From positions 3,763,220 to 3,827,219 of the forward strand of contig NZ_CP157428.1 in NCBI RefSeq assembly GCF_041021895.1: a DNA stretch of 64,000 nucleotides, read 5' to 3'. Below, in pieces: positions 8,790-18,263 of this stretch; the first letter of the stretch is position 1; every line of letters starts with the position of its first letter. Under the pieces are notes generated by a model. That model was not told the origin of the DNA. It saw only the letters and a list, made by a program, of their open reading frames with translations, and made no database searches. This stretch comes from Acinetobacter sp. XH1741. GTDB lineage: Bacteria; Pseudomonadota; Gammaproteobacteria; Pseudomonadales; Moraxellaceae. The position numbers were made by a program, and so were the translations under genes.

Positions 8790-9554
8790 ATGCCTTTTAC
8801 AATCTCTCATGCTGTTATCGCACCACCTATTTCTAAATTAAGCCGAAACAAACTGCCTATTGCTGCGCTTGCAATTGGTAGCATGACACCTGACCTTTAC
8901 CGCTTATTTACAGTCCAGTCAGGTATGTTGACTCATCAATGGAAAGGCTTACTCTACCCAAACCTTGCATTAGGCTTATTATTTTGTGTTATTTGGTATT
9001 TACTTTATCGGCCTGTTGTTTACCGTTTTTTTGGTATTCAGCATGATTTGAAATTAGACTCTTTTAAACGTTTTATCTACTTTTTTATTGGAATTATATT
9101 CGCACTTATTATCGGTATTGCCACTCATCTTATTTGGGATGGTCTGACCCACTCTGACTTTAGAACTTTTATATTCCAAGACGTTTTATCAAAAACGGTT
9201 CATTTATTTGGCCGACCTTATCCATTGCACCGCCTTCTTCAACTTGGTTCCTCGGCTCTTGCATTACCGTTTTTAGGCTGGATGTGTATTCACTATTATC
9301 GAATTCATAAACAGCACTGGAAAGTGAGTAAAAAAATTAAAAAATTTGCATGGTGTCTGTTTATCCTATCTACACTTCTAGGCTTATTTTCACTTTGGGA
9401 TTATGCCCGTTACATTCCTCATGAAGTTTGGCACACAGATACCTATTATTTTACTGGCCGATCTATTAATGAGTTCATGCAAGGCTGGTTAAGTACTTTT
9501 AGTTTAGGATGCTTATTATTCTTGTTTTTAGATAGACAACAAAGAATGGGCTAA
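8790..9554 (+). CDS. DUF4184-family membrane protein
   Basis: A 254-residue multi-pass membrane protein. It starts MPFTISHAVIAPPI and continues with AIGSMTPDLYRL and THQWKGLLYPNLALGL, the signature of the DUF4184 family, and shows about six hydrophobic segments. Conserved His and Asp residues near the membrane (SHAV, PDLY, THLIWDGLTHSD) recall membrane-embedded metal-dependent hydrolases, but no function is established. It is divergent from znuD, and the Zur-like palindrome is 90 bases upstream of its start, so zinc-linked expression is possible but unproven. Confidence 0.8.
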   Translation: MPFTISHAVIAPPISKLSRNKLPIAALAIGSMTPDLYRLFTVQSGMLTHQWKGLLYPNLALGLLFCVIWYLLYRPVVYRFFGIQHDLKLDSFKRFIYFFIGIIFALIIGIATHLIWDGLTHSDFRTFIFQDVLSKTVHLFGRPYPLHRLLQLGSSALALPFLGWMCIHYYRIHKQHWKVSKKIKKFAWCLFILSTLLGLFSLWDYARYIPHEVWHTDTYYFTGRSINEFMQGWLSTFSLGCLLFLFLDRQQRMG

Positions 9555-9660
9555 TAGGTAAACTTGCTGCCAAATTGCTCATTTTTAGCTAAATTATAGC
9601 TGTTTTTTGATCTAGTTCTTGTCGCATGCCATTCAACAGGGCATAATCGAAAACTTACTT

Positions 9661-9694
9661 TTTTGACGGTGCGCGGTTTACGCATCCGTCTTTT
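9661..9694 (+). terminator. hairpin with T run between the DUF4184 gene and aspS
   Basis: GACGG-TGCG pairs with CGCA-CCGTC (one bulge) around a seven-base loop and is followed by TTTT. It lies 30 bases before the aspS start. It may end the DUF4184 transcript or act as a leader hairpin of aspS; sequence alone does not decide. Confidence 0.5.
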
Positions 9695-9723
9695 CAGCCA
9701 ATATAGTTTGGATAATCTTCATC

Positions 9724-11508
9724 ATGATGCGAACTCATTACTGCGGCTCTTTAACTGAAGCCCAAATCGACCAAACCGTTACATTATGCGGTTGGGTACA
9801 TCGTCGCCGTGACCATGGCGGTGTTATTTTCCTTGATATGCGTGACCGTGATGGTCTCGTTCAAGTGGTTATTGACCCAGATACTCCAGAAGCATTTGCA
9901 ACTGCAGATAAAGCACGCTCTGAATATGTATTAAAAATTACAGGTCGTGTTCGTCGCCGTTATGAAGGTACTGAAAACTCAAATATGGTGAGTGGTCAAA
10001 TCGAAGTTTTAGGCAAAGAAATCGAAGTTCTTGCTGCTTCTGAAACTCCGCCATTCCCATTAAATGATGACACCATCAACGTGTCAGAAGAACACCGTTT
10101 AAAATACCGTTTCTTGGACATCCGTCGTCCAGAAATGTTAGATCGTTTACGTTTCCGTTCTAAAGTAACGAACCTGATCCGTAACTATTTAGATGATCAC
10201 GGTTTCTTAGATGTTGAAACTCCAATTTTAACTCGTGCAACTCCTGAAGGTGCACGTGACTATTTAGTACCAAGTCGTGTACAAAATGGTAGCTTCTACG
10301 CACTTCCACAATCACCTCAATTGTTTAAACAATTATTGATGGTGGGTGGTATCGATCGTTACTACCAAATCGCGAAATGTTTCCGTGATGAAGACTTACG
10401 TGCTGACCGTCAGCCAGAATTCACTCAAATCGACATTGAAACATCGTTCTTAAATGACGATGAAATCATGGATTTGATGGAAGGCATGACTGTTAAACTG
10501 TTTAACGAATTGCTTGGCGTAAAATTTGAAAAATTCCGCCGTATGCCATATAGCGAAGCTATGCGTGACTATGCATCTGACAAACCAGATTTGCGTATTC
10601 CGTTGAAACTCGTTGACGTTGCAGACTTAATGCAAGAAGTAGAGTTCAAAGTATTTGCTGGTCCTGCAAAAGATCCTAAAGGTCGTATCGTTGCCTTACG
10701 TGTTCCAGGTGCAGCATCATTGCCACGTAGTGCAATCGATGAATACACCAAATTCGTTGGCATCTATGGTGCAAAAGGTTTGGCTTACATCAAAGTTAAT
10801 GAACTCGCTAAAGGAATTGAAGGTCTTCAATCTCCAATCGTGAAATTCATTGAACCGATCGTACTTGAATTGTTGGACCGTGTCGGTGCACAAGATGGCG
10901 ATATCGTATTCTTCGGTGCAGATAAAGCTAAAGTTGTAAACGATGCAATGGGCGCACTACGCGTCAAAATTGGTCATGACTTGAACCTTTCAACTTGTGA
11001 GTGGGCTCCACTTTGGGTTGTTGACTTCCCAATGTTCGAAGAAACTGACGATGGCAAATGGACTTCAGTTCACCACCCATTCACGCTACCTAAATCTAGC
11101 GTAGAAGACGTGAAGAGCAATCCAGGTGAAGCACTTTCTGTTGCTTACGACATGGTATTGAACGGTACTGAAGTTGGTGGTGGTTCACTTCGTATTTACA
11201 CATTAGAAATGCAAAAAGCGATTTTTGAAGCGCTTGGTATCTCTGATGAAGAAGCAGAAGAGAAATTTAGCTTCTTGCTTAACGCACTTCGTTACGGTGC
11301 TCCTCCTCACGGTGGTTTGGCATTTGGTCTTGACCGTTTAGTGATGCTTATGACTGGCGCGACTTCAATTCGTGACGTGATTGCATTCCCTAAAACGAAA
11401 ACTGCTGAATGTCCACTTACTCAAGCACCTGCTCCTGTTGAAGCAAATCAACTTCGTGACTTGGGCATCCGCTTACGTGAAAAGCCAAAAGCTGAAGAAT
11501 CTAAATAA
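9724..11508 (+). CDS. aspS: aspartate-tRNA ligase
   Basis: Class II aminoacyl-tRNA synthetase that charges tRNA-Asp in the cytoplasm; 594 residues, the normal bacterial length. The order is an N-terminal OB-fold anticodon-binding domain ([22 protein letters not shown]), the catalytic core with motif 2 ([19 protein letters not shown]), a GAD insertion domain, and motif 3 ([16 protein letters not shown]). The gene opens with two consecutive ATG codons. Nothing in the sequence tells AspRS from a non-discriminating AspRS. It is the right-flank marker of the A. baumannii OC locus. Confidence 0.97.
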   Translation: MMRTHYCGSLTEAQIDQTVTLCGWVHRRRDHGGVIFLDMRDRDGLVQVVIDPDTPEAFATADKARSEYVLKITGRVRRRYEGTENSNMVSGQIEVLGKEIEVLAASETPPFPLNDDTINVSEEHRLKYRFLDIRRPEMLDRLRFRSKVTNLIRNYLDDHGFLDVETPILTRATPEGARDYLVPSRVQNGSFYALPQSPQLFKQLLMVGGIDRYYQIAKCFRDEDLRADRQPEFTQIDIETSFLNDDEIMDLMEGMTVKLFNELLGVKFEKFRRMPYSEAMRDYASDKPDLRIPLKLVDVADLMQEVEFKVFAGPAKDPKGRIVALRVPGAASLPRSAIDEYTKFVGIYGAKGLAYIKVNELAKGIEGLQSPIVKFIEPIVLELLDRVGAQDGDIVFFGADKAKVVNDAMGALRVKIGHDLNLSTCEWAPLWVVDFPMFEETDDGKWTSVHHPFTLPKSSVEDVKSNPGEALSVAYDMVLNGTEVGGGSLRIYTLEMQKAIFEALGISDEEAEEKFSFLLNALRYGAPPHGGLAFGLDRLVMLMTGATSIRDVIAFPKTKTAECPLTQAPAPVEANQLRDLGIRLREKPKAEESK

Positions 11509-11526
11509 TTTTTAGATTTTCAAATT

Positions 11527-11554
11527 AAAAAACCCTGCATAAGCAGGGTTTTTT
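11527..11554. terminator. bidirectional terminator between aspS and the OC locus
   Basis: ACCCTGC/GCAGGGT stem with a four-base loop, flanked by A and T runs, in the gap between the converging aspS and Stealth-type gene. Confidence 0.9.
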
Positions 11555-11565
11555 ATTGAATTATT

Positions 11566-12594
11566 TTAATGAGATACTTCTTTTTCAAAACTTGAGACCG
11601 TATTAAATTTTTGTTCAAAAATCTGAATAATTTCTTTTTTTAGTTTTTCAAAATCGACCACGTGCTCATCATCATTTAAACAAATCTGCGGAAGTTGTTC
11701 ATTCTTAATCACATGATTAATTTCAGGAAGATTTTGCATTCTTAAATTAAAATTTTGGCCACGCTCAAATATATTTACTGGGTAAAAACGCGCAGAACAT
11801 AATTGCCAAAGCCTAAACAAATATTGGTTAACATCTAAAGGTTGTCTAAAACGATGACTTGATACCTCTTTCAAGTAGCTTTCTTCTTTTACCCAAACCT
11901 CTTCAAACACTGACTTCAAAAATGGTTGAGGTAAATGCATACTATAAAAACTTGAAAATTTTCGATTATATAAGCTTAAAAAATTATCCCAGTTATTACT
12001 CATCGGATATCGATGATTAAAAAGAGCATAAGGATGATTTCTAAATAGTTTTCTCTTATCAAAATATTTATTGATAATGGCGACATCAGTTAAGGCAACT
12101 GCACCTAAAAAGTTCTCCCCTCCGACCACCATCAAGGGCTGTAATCGAATACCATCACAAGGCAAACCATTTTGAAAGAAAAATTCAGGCTCTAATGGTC
12201 GATTAATAAAAGTATCATCATTAAAATAGACAAAATGTTCTGCAAGGCCTTCTATTTTATGGATATTAATTTCAATAGCATGAGAATTAAATGTTGGTAA
12301 ACAATCTGAATCTATAATTTGATCGTGTGTTACCAAATTCAATTTAGGATGATTTTCTACTAAAAATTCAGGGAAATGACCACAAGTTACCAGGTGAATT
12401 TTTCGTACCCAAGGACAGAATTTTTCAACAGATCTAAACCAGTACTGAAGATTATCCCAATCCCGATAACGGCACTCATCACTAAGCTCGGATACCTGTA
12501 TATTTGTTTCTTTAGATTTATAAAATATATAATCTTGCTGCCATCTAGTATCAGTTGAGTCTACCCAAATCAGTACAAAATCTATAGGCTGCAT
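11566..12594 (-). CDS. Stealth-family sugar-phosphate transferase / glycosyltransferase of the OC locus
   Basis: A 342-residue protein with the conserved regions of Stealth (CapS-like) enzymes: IDFVLIWVDSTD at the N-terminus, YRDWDNLQYWFRSVEKFCPW with VRKIHLVTCG, then LPTFNSHAIEINIHKIEGL and FVYFNDDTFINRPL. Stealth proteins transfer hexose-1-phosphate units in capsule synthesis; here a role in outer-core lipooligosaccharide is inferred from location. The frame runs four codons further to a TTG, but GGGGAGAG directly before the ATG at 12594 fixes the start. In position it would be the last OC gene (gtrOC7 in OCL1 nomenclature, from memory). Confidence 0.8.
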   Translation of the reverse strand: MQPIDFVLIWVDSTDTRWQQDYIFYKSKETNIQVSELSDECRYRDWDNLQYWFRSVEKFCPWVRKIHLVTCGHFPEFLVENHPKLNLVTHDQIIDSDCLPTFNSHAIEINIHKIEGLAEHFVYFNDDTFINRPLEPEFFFQNGLPCDGIRLQPLMVVGGENFLGAVALTDVAIINKYFDKRKLFRNHPYALFNHRYPMSNNWDNFLSLYNRKFSSFYSMHLPQPFLKSVFEEVWVKEESYLKEVSSHRFRQPLDVNQYLFRLWQLCSARFYPVNIFERGQNFNLRMQNLPEINHVIKNEQLPQICLNDDEHVVDFEKLKKEIIQIFEQKFNTVSSFEKEVSH

Positions 12595-12794
12595 TACTCT
12601 CCCCAAGCTAAAATTAACAAGGTAATCAAAGTATTGGTAAACAAAAGGGATTTTACTATTTATTAATGTTAATAAAAGTTCACAATTCCTTCATATTTTT
12701 ATTTTTTCTAAACAATTTCGTTAATTCTGACTCTATTGAGATGGCGGGAGGCAAATGGCATAATAACTGCTCTTTTCTCCCATGGTAATTGATT

Positions 12795-13013
12795 ATGGCA
12801 ATGCGTCCTGACGTCCGTCGACATGCTTTAGTCGTGATTGTGTTCTCTCTCGCGCAATGGTTCTTCATGCGCTATATCCTTTCTCATGAATTATTTAATT
12901 TAAACACTAATCAACGTATTCTTTATTTCTGTATCAGTAGCTTAGCAGGTGCATTACTTATTTTTGTTGCCCTAATTTATATGGTGCTTAAAGGAAATGC
13001 GGATAAAAATTAA
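12795..13013 (+). CDS. small two-segment membrane protein inside the OC locus
   Basis: A 72-residue protein on the strand opposite the surrounding glycosyltransferases. Two hydrophobic segments are visible (VVIVFSLAQWFFMRYIL and LYFCISSLAGALLIFVALIYMVL) with a basic N-terminus (MRPDVRRH). Two in-frame ATG codons exist (12795 and 12801) and neither has a strong ribosome binding site; a TTG at 12789 is less likely. I do not recognise the family. It ends 38 bases before the converging glycosyltransferase gene. Confidence 0.6.
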   Translation: MAMRPDVRRHALVVIVFSLAQWFFMRYILSHELFNLNTNQRILYFCISSLAGALLIFVALIYMVLKGNADKN

Positions 13014-13051
13014 TATCCGCTTCCCTTTGTAAGATTTATATAGCTCTAAAT

Positions 13052-13981
13052 CTACTTTCCAATATAGCCTTCACATAACTTAAGTAGATCCGGATGTCTA
13101 TCATGCTGATGGACAATCGGAATAATTTCTTGATTATGATTAATAATAAATCCTTGATCATTAACTGCAATTTGGTCTATAGGGTATAACCCAAGAGTTA
13201 CGATAATAGATTCAAATGGCTGACAGCGAGTTACACCAGCTAATTCTTTATTAATTAATAATTTATTATGCATGGCTTGATCATAAATTCTTTCAGACAT
13301 TTTTTGATATGGCTGTTTGCAGAACTCTTCAATCATCTTCCCGATATAGACTCTGATTGATTCATGATCACCAATAGTGACACCTGAACAAGAGACTTGC
13401 TCATCTTTTGCAATATTATAAAAACTCTCTCCATATGCATCCAAGATCCATTTTCGATTGTATTGCTCTGTACCTATGGTGAAATCCGGATTTTCCATGC
13501 CTACAAAGAGACCCTTGCCGAGATTTTTGAAAGGATTACTTTGAAAGAAAACATCTCGAACATCGCTAAGCAATACATGTGAAGCATCAGAATGGCTTTC
13601 TATAATTTCTTTATATTCAAAAAAACGGCTTACATGCGGATAACCTGTAATTTTAAGAGCTCGAATCTTTGAATCGGGAATTGCTTCATTTACACTTAAG
13701 CTAATAATTTTTTTAAAAAGATTTTTTACCAACTTGAATTTATAAAGACCAGAATATTTTGACTTTGATTTAAACTTCCCAATAGTTGAAATTTTAAACT
13801 CAATTTTAAAACCTTTGATATCTGAGAATGCATTCACAAACTCTGTCAGTTGCTCTTTATAGATAATTAAAGCCAATATGCCATCAAAGTCTGTCTTTTC
13901 TAAAGAATACACAAAAGAGGAGATGAGGTCAGTACTGTAACCAGTTGCTGACCCGATAATAATATTTTTTTGCTTAATCAT
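13052..13981 (-). CDS. glycosyltransferase-like protein of the OC locus
   Basis: A 309-residue protein with a GT-A-like look: N-terminal IIIGSATGYSTDLISSFVYSLEKTDFDG, then a DxD-type LLSDVRDVFFQSNPF around residues 135-150 and GMENPDFTIGTEQYNRKWI further on. This is the pattern of nucleotide-sugar transferases that bind a metal-UDP/GDP-sugar through Asp residues, but I cannot assign a CAZy family. Cluster position corresponds to gtrOC6 of an OCL1-type locus (from memory). Codon use is AT-rich, like the GT25 gene beside it, as is common for polysaccharide genes. Confidence 0.7.
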   Translation of the reverse strand: MIKQKNIIIGSATGYSTDLISSFVYSLEKTDFDGILALIIYKEQLTEFVNAFSDIKGFKIEFKISTIGKFKSKSKYSGLYKFKLVKNLFKKIISLSVNEAIPDSKIRALKITGYPHVSRFFEYKEIIESHSDASHVLLSDVRDVFFQSNPFKNLGKGLFVGMENPDFTIGTEQYNRKWILDAYGESFYNIAKDEQVSCSGVTIGDHESIRVYIGKMIEEFCKQPYQKMSERIYDQAMHNKLLINKELAGVTRCQPFESIIVTLGLYPIDQIAVNDQGFIINHNQEIIPIVHQHDRHPDLLKLCEGYIGK

Positions 13982-14011
13982 AAAATTAATAATAAAACTA
14001 AAAAAAAACGG

Positions 14012-14767
14012 CTAAATTATATATTTATTAAGTATATATTTCTTTAATTTAACTCTTAAGTAACGCAATAAATCACTGTCATCTTGTGAAGGTGGCGTGA
14101 TTAAGCTTCTTTCCTTTTCTAGATAACTTAACGCATCATTATTTTCAATGATTGGATGATCGAATAAAAAGCTGACATAAAAACTAAAATCCCCTCTTCC
14201 CACAAGATCTTGCCAATGGTCATAAATTTTTATCGGTTGATGATAATCAACCAACATTTGAGCCATTTTACGATCTACAACATAGGCATAAGCATAGGCA
14301 AGCTTTTCAAGATAGTCGTAATCAACTTTTAAAACTTTTTGGTTAAATAATTCTTCAGACAAAAAATTTCCACGAACACGATTGCATATTTTCATTTGAA
14401 TACCGCCCAAGCTTAGGAAAAAGCAAGGGCCCAAGTTCAAAGAGCGAATGCTTTTTTCTAAATCTTGGAAATCAATTTCAAAACGTTCAATCACATCATC
14501 TTCAAAAATAATGGCATATTCTTCATCAGAATTTAAAAAATCTTTTAATGCAGCAATATGTGACATTGCACAACCAAGTTCACCAGGCGTCATTGGTTTT
14601 TTCTTGCCTGCTACGCCCTGTTGAAAATACTCACTAACACTTAAATTTTTACCTATAACCCCAAATTGCTTAAATTCATCACGATATTTGTAAAATGTTG
14701 CTTGAGAGTACAACTTTTTTAAACGTTCACTATTCGTAGATTCAATACTGATTAAATATTTTTTCAT
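14012..14767 (-). CDS. glycosyltransferase family 25 (LPS-type)
   Basis: A 251-residue GT25 protein. It opens MKKYLISIESTNSERLKKL, the family's typical beta-strand start, and contains MTPGELGCAMSHIAAL, AIIFEDDVI (the EDD metal-binding triad) and AYAYVVDRKMAQMLVD. These enzymes add galactose or similar sugars to lipooligosaccharide on the cytoplasmic side. The frame continues upstream to TTG at 14776, but the ATG at 14767 gives the normal family N-terminus. It corresponds in position to gtrOC5. Confidence 0.85.
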   Translation of the reverse strand: MKKYLISIESTNSERLKKLYSQATFYKYRDEFKQFGVIGKNLSVSEYFQQGVAGKKKPMTPGELGCAMSHIAALKDFLNSDEEYAIIFEDDVIERFEIDFQDLEKSIRSLNLGPCFFLSLGGIQMKICNRVRGNFLSEELFNQKVLKVDYDYLEKLAYAYAYVVDRKMAQMLVDYHQPIKIYDHWQDLVGRGDFSFYVSFLFDHPIIENNDALSYLEKERSLITPPSQDDSDLLRYLRVKLKKYILNKYII

Positions 14768-14835
14768 TTCATTCAAATGTTAAAATGAGTCAGGGATAGT
14801 CTATCTAATTATAGTTATATCGAGTGTAAAATTTA

Positions 14836-15726
14836 ATGCTAAATCGCCTAATCCAAAAAAAATGGTACAAGTACCAGCAAACAAAGAAAGCGAAAACTTT
14901 TGACTCTCATTGGTATATGCGTTTTGGCTGGTTAGAACAACCTTTTACAACACTTGAGCAATTAGATTCTCTCTTTGAGATCCACTCCCCTAAAAAATTT
15001 ACATTTGCAGATAGTTTTTATGCTTATGAAAATGGTCGGCATTTTATTTTTTTTGAAGAAGTGGATGACGAACATCCTGTCGGTTTTCTCTCTGTTTTAG
15101 AAGTCTTTAAAGATGGAACCTACACACCACCTGAAACTATTTTAAAGCTCGACTACCATCTATCTTATCCTTGCGTATTTAAAATAGATAATACGTGGTA
15201 CATGGTGCCAGAGACTTTTAGCAACAAAACAATCGAACTGTGGAAATGTACTGATTTTCCGCTGAAATGGGAAAAGCATTCGAATCTTATTGAAAATATT
15301 GAAGCAGTCGATAGCACACCTTTTTATCATGAAGGCTTATGGTATCTTTTTACTTCAACGCGTCGTGATTGTAAGAAATTTGGTGATCGCTTAGATATTT
15401 TCTTTACCGAAGATATTTTAAAACCAAACTGGCAAGAACATCCTATGAACCCAGTATGTAAAGGAAAAATTCAATATAGGATGGCTGGAAAACCTTTTTT
15501 CTATCAGAATAAACTTGTCCGTCCTAGTCAAGACTCTCTAAAGCGATATGGTGGACATATTGAGCTTAAGGAAATTATAAAACTAAATCCAAAGGAATAT
15601 GAGGAAAGACTGTACGAGACAGTATACCCTGAATGGAACAAAGATGATGATGGATGTCACACTATTGATGTACATTCAAACTTCGTTGTTGTGGATGCGA
15701 TCCGTTTGACAAAAAAAGATAATTAG
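14836..15726 (+). CDS. ghy: ghy-type putative glycosyl hydrolase (beta-propeller) of the OC locus
   Basis: A 296-residue protein with repeated blade-like segments: FADSFYAYENGRHFIFFEEV, SYPCVFKIDNTWYMVPETF, DSTPFYHEGLWYLFTS and RMAGKPFFYQNKLVRPSQD. These resemble the five-bladed propeller of GH43/GH32-like enzymes and the N-terminal domain of inositolphosphorylceramide glucosaminyltransferases. It is transcribed against its neighbours and ends five bases from the converging GT4 gene. The name ghy is used for the equivalent gene in OCL1-type A. baumannii clusters; whether it cleaves or transfers sugar is unknown. Confidence 0.75.
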   Translation: MLNRLIQKKWYKYQQTKKAKTFDSHWYMRFGWLEQPFTTLEQLDSLFEIHSPKKFTFADSFYAYENGRHFIFFEEVDDEHPVGFLSVLEVFKDGTYTPPETILKLDYHLSYPCVFKIDNTWYMVPETFSNKTIELWKCTDFPLKWEKHSNLIENIEAVDSTPFYHEGLWYLFTSTRRDCKKFGDRLDIFFTEDILKPNWQEHPMNPVCKGKIQYRMAGKPFFYQNKLVRPSQDSLKRYGGHIELKEIIKLNPKEYEERLYETVYPEWNKDDDGCHTIDVHSNFVVVDAIRLTKKDN

Positions 15727-15731
15727 CGTTG

Positions 15732-16736
15732 TTATCTCAACGCTAATTTATAAATATCTAGTGTTTTATTAACCATTGCTTTTAAAGATAATTCATCCTT
15801 AGCTTTATTAAAAGCAGGCTCAAAGTCACGCTGGACATGCTCAAAGTTTTCAATAGCAACTCCAATTAATTTTTTAATCTCTAATACGGTATTATCTTTT
15901 GCAATATATTTCTCTGGAATAAACTCTCTTACCATACCAACATCGGTGGCAATTACAGGTTTATTTACCAATAAAGCTTCCGCAACAATTAAAGGGCCTC
16001 CTTCTTTTAAGGAAGATACCACTACTAAATCACTTGCGGCCAGGTATGGATAAATATCTGGCTGATAACCCACTAATTTAATTTTATCTTGTAAATGAAG
16101 ATCTTTAATTAACTGACTTAAACGTTCATGCTCTGGCCCTTCACCCAATATTTCTAGCTGAACTTCAAACCCTTGCCATGCTTCTATAAGTTGATCAAAA
16201 CCTTTTACTGGATCTAATCGACCGATGGCGAGGGCTTTTTTTAGAGTTGTTCTGGATATATCACCAGTCAATCTTTTTTCCTGAGCAACACCATTATAAA
16301 CAACATGAACTGGTCGATATTCACTAACTTTATCTGCTACCGCCTGACTTACAGTAATTACCTCATTAAAATGACGATAACTACGCATGTTATTTTTCAT
16401 ACCATGAATGGTTGCCACACTTGGAACTCTTAAAAAAGGCAGAAGAAAACTCAACATTTTTGATGCTTTTCCGCCTTGCGCATGGACAATATCTGGAGTA
16501 ATTTTTTTAATTTCTTTAAAAAGTGAATAAAGAAGACTGATATTCATTCTTCCTTTAGAAAAATCAAAATAATGACAATGAAGATGTTCTAATTGAGGTA
16601 TTGCATTTCGATAGTTTAAGTCTAAAAACAAATGAACTTCTTGCTTGGCTGATAATTCTGCACAAAGTTGAAAAGTATGCTTTTCTAGACCACCAATCTT
16701 TCCACCATCTGTTGCCATAATCTGAACAATTTTCAT
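15732..16736 (-). CDS. glycosyltransferase family 4
   Basis: A 334-residue GT-B enzyme. N-terminal acceptor domain begins MKIVQIMATDGGKIGGLEKHTFQLC; the C-terminal donor domain has YNGVAQEKR, AIGRLDPVKGFDQLIEAW, ILGEGPEHERL and the E-x7-E signature EGGPLIVAEALLVNKPVIATDVG split across residues 255-277. It retains anomeric configuration, using a nucleotide sugar to extend the outer core. The gene is seven bases downstream of the GT2 gene, in the same operon. It corresponds in position to gtrOC4 of OCL1. Confidence 0.9.
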   Translation of the reverse strand: MKIVQIMATDGGKIGGLEKHTFQLCAELSAKQEVHLFLDLNYRNAIPQLEHLHCHYFDFSKGRMNISLLYSLFKEIKKITPDIVHAQGGKASKMLSFLLPFLRVPSVATIHGMKNNMRSYRHFNEVITVSQAVADKVSEYRPVHVVYNGVAQEKRLTGDISRTTLKKALAIGRLDPVKGFDQLIEAWQGFEVQLEILGEGPEHERLSQLIKDLHLQDKIKLVGYQPDIYPYLAASDLVVVSSLKEGGPLIVAEALLVNKPVIATDVGMVREFIPEKYIAKDNTVLEIKKLIGVAIENFEHVQRDFEPAFNKAKDELSLKAMVNKTLDIYKLALR

Positions 16737-16743
16737 AGCTTGC

Positions 16744-17511
16744 CTACTTATTTTTATCTTTATTCATAGTCTGTTCAAACAACTTGGCTTCTTTTAGAAA
16801 AGCATAAAACGCGTTAATCATACTGTTTACAAAACCACGCCAACCATTTAAGAAACTACGGCGAATAAAGTAAGACTTTAGAAAAGTCACTGGCATGACC
16901 AAAACTAATTTTGCAATGCTTGGCGACTTTCCTTTTTGATATTTCTCTAATGCTTTGAGATTTGAATATTGGTTGTTTTTTTCGACTTTTACGAAAATGC
17001 TCGACTCGCCATAATGATAAATATCATGTTGAGCACGCTGAGATTCACCATCCACAATCACATTTTCATGGACTTTATTGGCAAGATCATAATGGCCTTT
17101 GGATTTTCGGAAAAAACGTACTTTTGCATGTTTTTTAGTGTGTTTACTGTTAGGAACACCTAAAAAAACATCATTAATCGGTGTGATGAGTGCATCAAGT
17201 TTATTCTGTTGAATAGTCTCAACAATTTCTTGTTTTAACTCTTCCGACAAAACTTCATCACCATCTAAGTTAAGCACCCAATCATTATGGCACTTTGCCA
17301 AAGCCAAGCTTTTTTGCCCAGCATAGCCTTGCCAGTCTTGATGAGAAATTTGGGTATTTTCAAACTGCTCTGCAATTTCATAAGTATTATCAGTACTGCC
17401 AGAGTCTAAAATAATAACTTCATCAAACTCACAAACACTTTGCAAAGTTCGCTCTAACCAAGCACTACAATTTAAAGTGACAATATAGACACTACATGGA
17501 ATTTTATTCAT
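16744..17511 (-). CDS. glycosyltransferase family 2 (WaaE/KdtX-like)
   Basis: A 255-residue GT-A enzyme. It has CSVYIVTLNCSAWLERTLQS at the start, VIILDSGSTDNTYEIA and the DxD-equivalent NLDGDEVLSEEL, followed by FRKSKGHYDLANKVHE, the arrangement of LPS core beta-glucosyltransferases of the WaaE/KdtX type. The C-terminus carries a hydrophobic, basic region that may bind the membrane. The start overlaps the deacetylase stop by four bases (ATGA), showing translational coupling. It corresponds to gtrOC3. Confidence 0.9.
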   Translation of the reverse strand: MNKIPCSVYIVTLNCSAWLERTLQSVCEFDEVIILDSGSTDNTYEIAEQFENTQISHQDWQGYAGQKSLALAKCHNDWVLNLDGDEVLSEELKQEIVETIQQNKLDALITPINDVFLGVPNSKHTKKHAKVRFFRKSKGHYDLANKVHENVIVDGESQRAQHDIYHYGESSIFVKVEKNNQYSNLKALEKYQKGKSPSIAKLVLVMPVTFLKSYFIRRSFLNGWRGFVNSMINAFYAFLKEAKLFEQTMNKDKNK

Positions 17512-18263
17512 AACTTATAACGTCCTTTAGCAAGGGCGATACGCATCTGTAAAGCATTCATGGCACCATGCGTGCTGACACGTGGAATATTAAATTGATT
17601 AACAGGTTCATACGCTTCGATTTTTTTACGTGTCGATACAGCGTTTTTAAAGCCAATCTCTTGCGCCATTTTTTGGTGCTTTTCGTTAAAACGACCAAAT
17701 GGATAAGCAAAGCTCGGGCATTTCCCAACTAATGCTTCAACGTCACGTTTAGATTGAAGCATCTCATCATAAGCAGTTTGATCATCAAGTTTAAGTAGGT
17801 TCACATGATGTTGTGTATGTGCACCAAACTCAATCAAACCAGAATTCGCCATTTCATGGATTTGTTCATGAGTTAGCTTTTCGATTCCTTCAATTTGCGT
17901 CGCCAAATAAATAGTTGCCTTTGCATTATATTTTTTAAGTAAGGGATAGGCATAAAGATAATTATCCATAAAGCCATCGTCAAAACTTAAAGCAACGACA
18001 TTTTTTTGATTGCGGTATTGTTCAAGCTCAGAGACATAACAAAAAGTAGCACCTTTACGCGTCAACAACTTTAAGAGTTGTTCAAACTTATCAGGCGGCA
18101 TGTTCATGCCAGAGGCCGCATCTTTAGGGGTAACCTGATGCAACATCACAATGCGTGGTAGTTTATTCGAACGAAAAGGAAGCCAAAAAGTATAATTACC
18201 TAGCACATATAACAATGCAGCAAGTGCTATGAGGCCTACCGCAACGTACAAAAACCACATCAT
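17508..18263 (-). CDS. pda1: polysaccharide deacetylase (NodB domain)
   Basis: A 251-residue protein with an N-terminal membrane anchor (about residues 3-24) and a NodB homology domain: VALSFDDGFMDNYLYAYPLL holds the metal-binding Asp pair, and FGAHTQHHVNL supplies the HxxxH ligands, followed by FAYPFGRFNEKH. It is expected to remove an N-acetyl group from a hexosamine in the lipooligosaccharide core; free GlcN is known in A. baumannii core structures. ATGA overlaps join it to both neighbours. Presence of the pda1 type rather than pda2 marks a Group A OC locus (from memory of the OC typing scheme). Confidence 0.88.
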   Translation of the reverse strand: MMWFLYVAVGLIALAALLYVLGNYTFWLPFRSNKLPRIVMLHQVTPKDAASGMNMPPDKFEQLLKLLTRKGATFCYVSELEQYRNQKNVVALSFDDGFMDNYLYAYPLLKKYNAKATIYLATQIEGIEKLTHEQIHEMANSGLIEFGAHTQHHVNLLKLDDQTAYDEMLQSKRDVEALVGKCPSFAYPFGRFNEKHQKMAQEIGFKNAVSTRKKIEAYEPVNQFNIPRVSTHGAMNALQMRIALAKGRYKL

